DNA of 64,000 nucleotides, taken from NCBI GenBank assembly GCA_035626395.1, contig DASPNR010000042.1, positions 784,484-848,483 of the forward strand. The letters are read 5' to 3'. The DNA is from Candidatus Limnocylindrales bacterium. GTDB lineage: Bacteria > Desulfobacterota > Binatia > UBA1149 > CAITLU01. Position numbers and translations under genes: made by a program. Positions 35,533 to 42,841 of the stretch are shown in pieces (within the stretch, counting starts at the first letter, position 1; each line of letters starts with the position of its first letter). The notes under the pieces were generated by a model. The model was not told the origin of the DNA. It searched no databases and saw only the letters and a program-made list of their open reading frames with translations.

Positions 35533-37077
35533 ATGCACGGCGCACGGATTGAAAGCGCGCGGCCCTGCCTGCACGAGACAGCTCAGGTGGCCTGCTTTCC
35601 ATCCGACGACCGTGCGCGGGCATCGGTCTTTCGTGCCTGCGCCTTCTACTTCGCGCTGACGCTGGCGGCCTGCGTCGGCGCCGGCGTTTTCAGCCGGCCG
35701 GTCGTGGCCGACAACCGGCTGTACTTCTTCATGGCCGAGCGCGCCGCCTCGGGCACGCCACCGCACGTCTCGATGATCGATACCAAGAGCCAGCTCGCCA
35801 CGCTGCTCGGCGGCGCAGCCATCGCCATCGGGCGCTCGGCAGGCGTCGATGACGTGCACGCAGGGCGCGCGGCCAGCGTCGTGGCGGCGTCGGCAGCCGT
35901 GGCCGGCACGGCCCTGCTCGCCGCCTCCGTTGCAGGCTCGAGCGTGGCGGGAGCGATCGCCGCGCTGGCGCTGCTGTCGACGCGCGGCTTCGTCGATCAC
36001 GCCGCCATCGGCTTCAACCCGAAGATCTTCCTTGCGGCGTTCCTCGTATGGGCGCACTGGGTCTGCGCCCGAAATCGGCCGGGCGCAGCGGGCTTCCTGG
36101 CCGGCTGCGCGTTCCTGTGCTGGCAGCCGGGTTTGCTCGGCATCGCCGCGGTCGCTGCCGAGACCCTTCTTCGTCACGGCGTGCGCCGCTGTGCCACCGT
36201 CATCATGGCCGCACTGTTGCCGATCGCTCTCTACCAGGCCTACTTCCTCGCCAACGACGCCGTGGGCGAGCAGCTCGTGCAGACGTACGTGATGACGCTC
36301 GGCAGCGTCCACACTCGCGTTGCATGGGCCCCGTCGCTGCTGTTCCTGCTGACGGAAGCCCGAGGGCACCTGCCCCTGCGCCTGGCTCCGCTTCTGTGCA
36401 CCGTCACGATCGCCGCTTCGGCGCTGATCGCGATCACGCGGCCGCGGCGGGCGCTGGCGATGCTGCAGCGGCAAGGTGCAGCGATCTCGCTACTCGTGGC
36501 GGGAGCCGGTGCCGTGCTCTTCACGCTCTACGATCACCAGGGCGTGCCCGATCTGTTCTTCCCCGCTCCGTACGTTGCCATCGGTGCGGGCATCGCCATC
36601 GCCGCCGCTGCGCGTAGCGCCGCGGTCGTCGGCGAGCGGGCGGCGGCGGCGGTGACGGTGATTGCGGTGGCGGCTCTGATGGTCCAGCTCCATGGCGGCG
36701 GCGTCCAGCTTCCGCGCAGCGGCCGCACGCTGGCGGAACAGCGCGAGCTGGCGGCGGTGCTGGCCGACCTCGGAGAGCAGCATGGCGGAGTATGGGCGTA
36801 CGAGGCGGTGCATCTTCTGGCGCTGGCGCATCTCGAGAACTGGGTGCCCGTGGCGCAGCTCTACGATGACGTGGCTTCCGTCATGGACATCCACGCCTAT
36901 CGGCCGCAGCGGGACGGCCGCATGCCGGGCATCATCGTTCGCGGCCGCGGCCGGCTGCCCGGCTTCGATGGCTATGCGGCGGTCTACGAGCGCATCGCCA
37001 ATCCGGCCTTCGGGCGCGACGGCCTGAGGCTCTACAGGAAGCTGGTGACAGCCGAGCCGGAACCGCCTATAGATTGA
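35533..37077 (+). CDS. GT-C-like membrane glycosyltransferase or related polytopic protein
   Basis: A 514-residue protein with about 10-11 hydrophobic helices. It begins with a first-loop acidic motif (VVADNRLYFFMAERAASGTPPH) and a Ser/Lys block (DTKSQLATLLGGAA), which is the layout of PMT/ArnT-type GT-C glycosyltransferases that use lipid-linked sugars. The last ~130 residues are a soluble periplasmic domain (RSGRTLAEQRELAAVLADL, DVASVMDIHAYRPQRDGRM). It would act on lipids or proteins at the outer face of the inner membrane. The start codon choice is weak. The M15-like gene begins 5 bp after its stop. Confidence 0.6.
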   Translation: MHGARIESARPCLHETAQVACFPSDDRARASVFRACAFYFALTLAACVGAGVFSRPVVADNRLYFFMAERAASGTPPHVSMIDTKSQLATLLGGAAIAIGRSAGVDDVHAGRAASVVAASAAVAGTALLAASVAGSSVAGAIAALALLSTRGFVDHAAIGFNPKIFLAAFLVWAHWVCARNRPGAAGFLAGCAFLCWQPGLLGIAAVAAETLLRHGVRRCATVIMAALLPIALYQAYFLANDAVGEQLVQTYVMTLGSVHTRVAWAPSLLFLLTEARGHLPLRLAPLLCTVTIAASALIAITRPRRALAMLQRQGAAISLLVAGAGAVLFTLYDHQGVPDLFFPAPYVAIGAGIAIAAAARSAAVVGERAAAAVTVIAVAALMVQLHGGGVQLPRSGRTLAEQRELAAVLADLGEQHGGVWAYEAVHLLALAHLENWVPVAQLYDDVASVMDIHAYRPQRDGRMPGIIVRGRGRLPGFDGYAAVYERIANPAFGRDGLRLYRKLVTAEPEPPID

Positions 37078-37081
37078 GCCG

Positions 37082-38020
37082 GTGCGTGGGGACCTCCTTG
37101 CAGCGGCGGCCATTCTGGCCATGACCGTCGCGGCGGCGACAGCCGTCGCCGCGCCATCGTCGTCCGCATCCCCAGTCTCCGAGCCCGTCCTTCCGGCTCG
37201 TATCGTTCCGAAGATCATCGACGTTCCCGGCAGCCTCGGCCGTGCCCGTGCGGCGCGAGACCATGACCGCGAGCGGCTGCAGCGCGAGCTGACGCCGGCT
37301 CTGGTCGGCGAGCGATGGATCGAGGATTACGCTGATCTGGAGCGAGCTTACCGAGACGGTCTGCTGGTCGACGTGAAGAGCGATCCGGACGGTCTCGGCA
37401 TCGAGCTGCGCCTGGAAGGTCCCTCGCGCATCGGCGAGCTCGTGGACGAGGACTCCATCCTTCAAACCCTGCTTTGTCGCGCGGCGCCGCCCACCGTCGG
37501 CCTGCTGTACCGGCTGGCCGACCGTATCCGCCTGATCGAAGGGGAGGCCTACGAGCCGCTGATCATCACGAGCCTGGTCAGGACCTGGAGCTACCAGCAG
37601 CGCCTTTCGGCGGTCAATCCGAACGCCGACCGCACCCGCGAAGGCATCCCGCCGACCCACGTCCTGGGTCTCGCCTTCGACATCGCGCGCAGCCCCTTGT
37701 CGGCCGAGCGCCAGAGGCTTCTGGAGTCGGTGCTGGACGAGCTGTCGGCCGACGGCGAGCTCGTCTACTACAAGGAAGGCTCGGGCCACGACTGCTATCA
37801 CGTCATCGCGATGCCCAGTGCCCACGCCTCGCTGACCCGTTACTACGAGAAGCTGACGGGCCAGGATGAGCGCCGGCTGGCCTCCGGCGAGCGGCATCGC
37901 GAGCACGCGCTGCCGGCTCCGCCGTGTGTGATGTTCGGCCGCGGCCTCGAGCCTTACAGCGCCGTCTGCACGTGCGACCTGCCGGCCGATGCCGGACCCA
38001 TGGCCGGCGACGGCGGCTGA
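37082..38020 (+). CDS. Secreted M15/VanY-like zinc peptidase fold protein (DUF5715-like)
   Basis: A 312-residue protein with a signal peptide (LLAAAAILAMTVAAATAVAA). The C-terminal half has TSLVRTWSYQQRL, then NPNADRTREGIPPTHVLGLAFDIAR and EGSGHDCYHVIAMP. The His and Asp in THVLGLAFDI and the last His in CYHV are in the M15-type H..D...H order seen in VanY-like carboxypeptidases, so a peptidoglycan-modifying role is possible. The N-terminal ~110 residues are unassigned. It starts with GTG 5 bp after the GT-C-like gene, in an apparent operon. DUF5715 family membership is my best guess. Confidence 0.6.
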   Translation: MRGDLLAAAAILAMTVAAATAVAAPSSSASPVSEPVLPARIVPKIIDVPGSLGRARAARDHDRERLQRELTPALVGERWIEDYADLERAYRDGLLVDVKSDPDGLGIELRLEGPSRIGELVDEDSILQTLLCRAAPPTVGLLYRLADRIRLIEGEAYEPLIITSLVRTWSYQQRLSAVNPNADRTREGIPPTHVLGLAFDIARSPLSAERQRLLESVLDELSADGELVYYKEGSGHDCYHVIAMPSAHASLTRYYEKLTGQDERRLASGERHREHALPAPPCVMFGRGLEPYSAVCTCDLPADAGPMAGDGG

Positions 38021-38459
38021 GCATCGTCTTTCGCACAGGTTTGTGGGGCACGAGGCGAAGATGCACTTGCGGCCCCGGACCACACTGAGTAAGCTTCGAA
38101 AGCTCGATCCGACCGGATCGCGCTGGCCGCAAGGCCCTCCTGTTCGGAGTTCCGGTCTCGTCCCCCAGGTCCATTCTGCGCGCCGCCTGCGCGCGGCTCA
38201 TTGCGTGTGAACGCCTCGCGTTCGCTGCGCTGGCCGCGTCATCGGCGCGCTCGGTCTCGACGGTGATGCCACCCGCCGTCGGGCCGTTGCAGAGGGAAGC
38301 CGTGTGCGCTGGTACCGGGGGGTCCAGCGCTCCCTCTCGCAGCGGAGCCTTGTAACGTTCCGGGGCTCAGGCGGCACTCCTGGCGGGTCGTCGCGGTTGG
38401 TAGTCCCAGCCAGCCGCGGCGGCACGTTCCTTCTGCGTGCGGTTCGCGAAGGAACGGCG
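38021..38459. other. Non-coding gap with small inverted repeats
   Basis: This 439-bp stretch separates the convergent M15-like and glycosyltransferase genes, and I find no convincing gene. It holds the palindrome GATCCGACCGGATC around 38105 and the inverted repeat CGTTCCTTC (38425-38433) / GAAGGAACG (38448-38456). The latter lies just past the glycosyltransferase stop and may end its transcription, although no T-run follows. A second weak hairpin (GCTCC...GGAGC, ~38331-38350) is present. Confidence 0.4.
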
Positions 38460-39632
38460 CTACAGATTGGCGAGCGCGGTTTCCATGTCGCGCGAGACGC
38501 GGTCGTAGGTGAGGTTCTGCAGCGCCCATTCGCGGCCGGCGATGCCTATGCGGCGGCGAAGCGTCGGGTCGGCCAGCAGGGCCGCGAGCGCTGGGACGAA
38601 ATGCTCGGGGTCGGCCAGAACGAACTCGAGACCCGGCGTCATCGCAAGGCCCTCCGCGCCGTGCGGCGTGGTCACCACGGCTTTTCCGGACATCAGCGCC
38701 TCGGCGATCTTCAGTTTGGTTCCAGAACCGGAGAGGAAGGGCGCGGCGAAGACTGCGCAGCGCTTGATGTACGACTGCACCTCGGGAACGTCGGCGAACA
38801 TCTCCGCATGCGGAACCGCCGCCACCGCCTTCTGCAGCGCGGCGTCGGGACTGCGGCCGACGAGCCACAGTCGATGCTTCACCCCGGATTGCGCCAGCTC
38901 CTGCGACACCTGCAGCAGGCATTCGGCAGCCTGCGCGTTGGGCAGGTAAGCGAACGTCCCGACGAACAGCACGATGTCGGCGTCGCCGTCGCCCGCAGGC
39001 TCTCGCCGTGGCACGGCGTTCAGGACCACCGCAACATTTCCGAGGCCGAAGCGTTGCCGGTAGCTGCGCGCGTTCTCCTCGCTGGCCGCCCACACCTGGT
39101 CGGCCAGCTTCAGCGCGCGACGCTCGAGCGCCTCGGTGTTGGAGGCGAGGGCCCTGTAGGCGAACCGGACCAGCGCGCTGCCGGCGGCGGCTGCGACGCC
39201 GGCGTGAAGCTCGGATTCCACGTTCATCGTATCTGCAATGATGCGCACGCCGGGCACGCGTGAACGCAGCGGCGCGCACAGTTCGGCCAGATACGTGTCG
39301 CCCAGCACCACCACGTCGGGTCGCGCGGCGCGTACCTTGGCCGTGATGAGTCGCTCGCGCTTCGGCCACAGATAGCGTGCAGCGGGAATGGACCGCCCCG
39401 TCAGCATCGCCCGCGCAATGCGCCGTGCCCTGCCGGCCGGCGTCTCGGTGGCGGCGGGGAAGAACTCTGCGGCACGGGCCGACAGCTCGGCGGCGGCGCT
39501 CGGCTCATCGCCGACGACCATCAATTCGGTATCGTGCCGCTCGCTGAGGATCTGCCAGATCATGCGCACGCGCATGCGTCCGCCAAAATCCGGGCCCCAG
39601 GGCGAGTATGGCGCGATGTAAACGATCTTCAT
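38460..39632 (-). CDS. Glycosyltransferase family 4 protein
   Basis: A 390-residue cytoplasmic GT-B glycosyltransferase that begins MKIVYIAPYSPWGPDFGGRMR. The middle shows IIADTMNVESELH. The C-terminal domain has VLFVGTFAYLPNAQAAECLL, LWLVGRSPDAALQ and the donor-binding FLSGSGTKLKIAEALMSGKAVVTT segment, where Glu is the usual nucleotide-sugar contact, then HGAEGLA. It would add a sugar to a lipid-linked or surface glycan. Its ATG overlaps the flippase stop codon (ATGA), so the two are translationally coupled in a polysaccharide assembly operon. Confidence 0.88.
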   Translation of the reverse strand: MKIVYIAPYSPWGPDFGGRMRVRMIWQILSERHDTELMVVGDEPSAAAELSARAAEFFPAATETPAGRARRIARAMLTGRSIPAARYLWPKRERLITAKVRAARPDVVVLGDTYLAELCAPLRSRVPGVRIIADTMNVESELHAGVAAAAGSALVRFAYRALASNTEALERRALKLADQVWAASEENARSYRQRFGLGNVAVVLNAVPRREPAGDGDADIVLFVGTFAYLPNAQAAECLLQVSQELAQSGVKHRLWLVGRSPDAALQKAVAAVPHAEMFADVPEVQSYIKRCAVFAAPFLSGSGTKLKIAEALMSGKAVVTTPHGAEGLAMTPGLEFVLADPEHFVPALAALLADPTLRRRIGIAGREWALQNLTYDRVSRDMETALANL

Positions 39633-41131
39633 GATGCGCGGCCGTGCCGTCGCCTTGCCGGAGCCATCTGCGCGAGCAAGCCGAGCATGGTGCGTGTCCG
39701 TCGCGGCGCCAGCAGCGCCAGCACCGCGGCGTAGGCGCCAAACGTCGTCAGCGCCCACGCGGTAAGCGAGACGACAGAGGCCGCCGGCCATCGGGAATGC
39801 AGCAGATGCATCGCCAGCGCCGCGGCGCCTGCGGCCACCCACGGCGCTGCCACCGCCGGTGCGACGTCGAAGGCCACCGTACGACGCGCCACCGGAATGG
39901 CGGCGGCGATGGCCGGCGCCGCGGCGATCGCCGCGCAAGCCGCACCCATCGGTCCGAATGCGAGCGTGAGCGCCGTGCCCACCGACCACATGATTGCCGC
40001 CTGCGCGGCTGCCAGCGCGAACGCGTGCCGTGCATGTCCGAGCGCGCCGAGCAGCCCGAACAGAGGGAACGCGCTCGCCAGCGGCAACATCGCGATCCAG
40101 TAGGGCAGCACCAGCGGCACGGCCGCCTCCCACTGCTGGCCGAAGACGAGCTCGGGCAGGCGGTGCGCAAAGACCAGCACGACCGCGGCGGCCGGCGCAA
40201 CGGCGGCATTGGCAGCGAACAGGACGTTCCCGATGAAGCCGCCGAGCTGCTCGCGGTGGTCGAGCATGCGCGAGAAGGCCGGGAGGTACACCCGCTGCAT
40301 CATGAACAGCGGCAGCACCGGAGCTCGCCCGACCCACGACGCCCACGTCAGCATGCCGACGGCGGCCTCACCCGCCAGCACGCCGACGGCAACCGGAATG
40401 AACGCGTCCTTTCCCAGGGCCACCAGGGCGATGCCTTGGAAGGGCACGCCGAAGGCAAGGTGACGGCGCAGGCGCGGCCACGACAGGCGCCAGCCCGCCG
40501 GCCACGGTGCGGCGGCGTGCGCGAGAATGGCTCCGGTCATGGTACGCGCCAGGAGTGCGAAGCCCAGACTGACGGCCGCGCCGAAGCCGGCCAGGGCCAG
40601 TCCGACTGCGGCCGCGTTGAAGATCAGCGCCTGTCCTACCTCGATCACCGCCAGACGATCGAATTGCAGGTGCCGCTCCAGCCGGATCGACGGCACCGTC
40701 TGCAGCGATGCCGGCAGCAGCGCCAGCGCCGCCAGGCGGATGACCAGAGCGACGTCGTCGCTGCGGTCGTAGGCCGACGCAAGCGCAGGCGCCATCGTCC
40801 ACGCCACCGCGATCGCCGCCGCCACGAACAGCTGCTGCGCGGTGAAGACGCTGCGATAGTCGTCGATCTCCGGCTCGTGCGGCTGGCGTACCAGCGCCGC
40901 GCCGAGGCCGACGTCGGAGACGAGATAGAGCACGCTCCACGCCATGACGACGATGGCGTAGATTCCGAACTCCTCCACGCTCAGGATGTTGGCCAGCGCC
41001 ACTGCGCCGGCGCCGTGCAGCGCCTGGGACAGGACCTGGCGCGTGGCCAGCGCACCGGCCGCTCGCGCCGTTGCGCGCCTGATCGCCGACGGCGAGAGCA
41101 GTGGCGGAGCGGGAGGCGCCATCGGTGTCAT
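39629..41131 (-). CDS. Polysaccharide flippase (Wzx/MOP superfamily)
   Basis: A 500-residue membrane protein with about 12-14 helices. Early segments QVLSQALHGAGAVALANILSVEEFGIYAIVV and the VSDVGLGAALVRQ block are typical of lipopolysaccharide/O-antigen type flippases in the MOP superfamily. It would move lipid-linked oligosaccharide units across the inner membrane. It is upstream of, and overlaps by 4 bp with, the glycosyltransferase at 38460. It is divergent from another glycosyltransferase whose GTG lies only 33 bp away, so their promoters must overlap. Confidence 0.85.
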   Translation of the reverse strand: MTPMAPPAPPLLSPSAIRRATARAAGALATRQVLSQALHGAGAVALANILSVEEFGIYAIVVMAWSVLYLVSDVGLGAALVRQPHEPEIDDYRSVFTAQQLFVAAAIAVAWTMAPALASAYDRSDDVALVIRLAALALLPASLQTVPSIRLERHLQFDRLAVIEVGQALIFNAAAVGLALAGFGAAVSLGFALLARTMTGAILAHAAAPWPAGWRLSWPRLRRHLAFGVPFQGIALVALGKDAFIPVAVGVLAGEAAVGMLTWASWVGRAPVLPLFMMQRVYLPAFSRMLDHREQLGGFIGNVLFAANAAVAPAAAVVLVFAHRLPELVFGQQWEAAVPLVLPYWIAMLPLASAFPLFGLLGALGHARHAFALAAAQAAIMWSVGTALTLAFGPMGAACAAIAAAPAIAAAIPVARRTVAFDVAPAVAAPWVAAGAAALAMHLLHSRWPAASVVSLTAWALTTFGAYAAVLALLAPRRTRTMLGLLAQMAPARRRHGRAS

Positions 41132-41164
41132 CGACGATCGCGATCGGCTAGACGGGCCATTCTC

Positions 41165-42289
41165 GTGCGCTTCTTGATCAGTCTTCTCGCGCTCCGTCCA
41201 GGGCGTATCGGTGGCACCGAGACGTACATCCGCGAGCTGCTGGCGGCTCTGCCTGCCTGCATGGGCGAAGACGAGGCCGCCGTCCTTCTTTCCAGGCACA
41301 TCGCCGACGACGTGCCGACGCCGGGTCTGGGCCGGATCCTCGTCGATGCCACGCCGCCGGTGCTGATGGCGCAGCGGATGGCCGAGGCATTCACGCCGTA
41401 TCGTGCCCGCCACATCGAGCGCGTGATCAAGACCTTCGCGCCCGATGCGATCCTGTTCCCGCAGATCTCCATCTTTCCCAAGCTCGTCCAGGCGCAGGCG
41501 GTGATCACCGTCGGTGACGTGCAGCACCTGGTGCATCCCGGCAACTTCGCGCTGGTCGACCGTCTGTTCCGTCGGGCTATCTATCCGTACAGCTTCGAGA
41601 GGGCGGCGATCGTTCTGTCGATGTCCGTCCATACTCGCGAGCAGCTCATCGAGCTCGCGAACGTCAGCGCCGGCAAGATTCGCGTCGTGCCGCTCGGAGC
41701 CGGCGTGGCCGCCGGCTCGCGCGCCGGCGTTCCCGTGCAGGCTCCCTATCTGTACTTCCCCGCCGCCACCAATGTGCACAAGGGGCACGACGTGCTGCTG
41801 CGCACGTTCGCCGCCGCCGTGCGCGAGCACGCGCTGCCGCACACGCTGGTGCTGACGGGGCAGCAGACCACGCACTGGCGCACGTTGAAGCGCCAGATCG
41901 CGCAGCTCGGCATCGCCGACCGTGTCATCCATCTCGGGTTCGTGGCGCGCGACACCGTCGGCTCGCTCTACGCTGGCGCCGATGCGGTCGTGTTCCCGAC
42001 GCGCTTCGAAGGATTCGGGTTGCCAGTGCTGGAGGCGGCCAGCGCCGGTGCGAAAGTCATCGCGTCCGATCTTTCGGTATTCGAGGAGGTCGGGGCCCGC
42101 GGCGTGCTGAACATCGATTTCGAGGACCCGCGCCAGCTGGTTTCGGCGCTGGCGGCCGAGCAGCGCGCGAGCCTCGGAGAGCAGGCGTGGACCTGGGAGC
42201 GCACGGCACGTGCGACACTGGAGGCGTTGCGCGATGCGGGGCAGGGCGTGTCGGTCGGAAGAGGGAAATGGAGGCGCCGTACGCAGTAG
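41165..42289 (+). CDS. Glycosyltransferase family 1/4 protein
   Basis: A 374-residue GT-B enzyme read from a GTG at 41165 (VRFLISLLALRPGRIGGTETYI). It has the acceptor-side RIGGTETYIRELLAALP loop, the C-terminal GKIRVVPLGAGV and YLYFPAATNVHKGHDVLL nucleotide-binding region, and the PTRFEGFGLPVLEAASAGAKVIASD motif with EFGLPVLEA-type glutamates. It likely builds the same glycan as the divergent flippase/glycosyltransferase pair. The final codons and the stop lie within the first hairpin of the structured repeat element (42271-42317). Confidence 0.88.
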   Translation: MRFLISLLALRPGRIGGTETYIRELLAALPACMGEDEAAVLLSRHIADDVPTPGLGRILVDATPPVLMAQRMAEAFTPYRARHIERVIKTFAPDAILFPQISIFPKLVQAQAVITVGDVQHLVHPGNFALVDRLFRRAIYPYSFERAAIVLSMSVHTREQLIELANVSAGKIRVVPLGAGVAAGSRAGVPVQAPYLYFPAATNVHKGHDVLLRTFAAAVREHALPHTLVLTGQQTTHWRTLKRQIAQLGIADRVIHLGFVARDTVGSLYAGADAVVFPTRFEGFGLPVLEAASAGAKVIASDLSVFEEVGARGVLNIDFEDPRQLVSALAAEQRASLGEQAWTWERTARATLEALRDAGQGVSVGRGKWRRRTQ

Positions 42290-42380
42290 GGGGAGGGCGG
42301 CCTGCGTACGACGCCTCGAGAGTCGAAGGCTCCAGGCACGAGCTCAGGGGAGATGGGGAAAGCCGTGCTCCCTCCGACTC
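42271..42380 (+). repeat. Two-hairpin structured element, copy 1
   Basis: Hairpin A pairs 42271-42286 (GAGGCGCCGTACGCAG) with 42302-42317, 15 of 16 positions, around a 15-nt loop TAGGGGGAGGGCGGC. Two bases later hairpin B pairs 42320-42329 with 42371-42380 (9 of 10). It has an inner GCACG/CGTGC stem and a G-rich loop (CAGGGGAGATGGGGAA). The second copy at 42627-42737 has the same order and loops but different, compensating stem bases. The 5' arm overlaps the end of the glycosyltransferase gene. Strand is given as read; the function could be at RNA or DNA level. Confidence 0.75.
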
Positions 42381-42494
42381 ACTTGTTCGCGGCCGCGCGC
42401 GTCACGACGGAAGCTGCGCCGGTCGACAAAAGGACAACGAAAACGAACCCTTCTTTTTCGCGGGCCGCGTCGGTTCCGGCCACGCGCTACTTTC

Positions 42495-42528
42495 TTACAG
42501 CGGTGTAACCAGACCAACAAGAGGGTTT
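42495..42528 (-). promoter_or_regulatory. Palindromic motif TTACA-GCGG-TGTAA in a 34-bp conserved block (copy 1)
   Basis: A perfect 5-bp inverted repeat TTACA/TGTAA (42495-42508) followed by ACCAGACCAACAAGAGGG. The 34-bp block matches 26 of 34 positions at 45023-45056. The copy at 45023 lies upstream of a minus-strand gene, whereas this one lies downstream of that gene with no gene following it. It could be an operator or promoter relic left by a lost paralogue. Confidence 0.45.
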
Positions 42529-42626
42529 GCGGGGGCAGCGAAAAAAAGAACGGAGGACCGGGTGCGGTGTGTTGCGTGCGGCTGCTGCCTCGCGATGGCG
42601 TCAGATGCGGCGGACGGTGTGGTGGT

Positions 42627-42737
42627 GAGGTGCCGCGCGCAGAAGGGGGAGGGCGGCCTGCGCGCGGCACCTCGTTGTCGGAAGTTGCAGCGCGCGAGGC
42701 TTGGGGGAGGGGGACAACCCGCACGCACTTCCGACAA
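42627..42737 (+). repeat. Two-hairpin structured element, copy 2
   Basis: Hairpin A pairs 42627-42642 (GAGGTGCCGCGCGCAG) with 42658-42673 perfectly (16 bp), around loop AAGGGGGAGGGCGGC, identical to copy 1 except for its first base. One base later hairpin B pairs TTGTCGGAAGT (42675-42685) with ACTTCCGACAA (42727-42737) perfectly and has the G-rich loop TTGGGGGAGGGGGAC. The stems differ from copy 1 by paired substitutions. The element starts 337 bp after the first one's start point shifted by 19, and no gene lies between them. Confidence 0.75.
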
Positions 42738-42841
42738 GCTGTGGTCAACGTTCTACATACACATCCATTTCACGGCGGCCATGTCCGTCCTGTCCAGCCG
42801 CGTGCTGTGCAGTGCATGGCTTTCACCATGCGCCGTCAGCG

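Noticed and set aside
42675..42737. Integron attC site
   Set aside because: A long hairpin is present, but the conserved GTTRRRY/RYYYAAC core sites and an integrase gene are not.
42271..42737. CRISPR array
   Set aside because: Only two imperfect copies 356 bp apart with no regular spacers.
42271..42737. CsrA/RsmA-sequestering RNA
   Set aside because: The loops contain GGA within longer G runs but not the typical ANGGA motif, and only four hairpins are present. Kept as a possibility only.
42344..42748. 134-codon minus-strand frame in the repeat region
   Set aside because: Composition is Pro/Arg-rich without motifs, there is no ribosome-binding site, and it runs through both structured elements.
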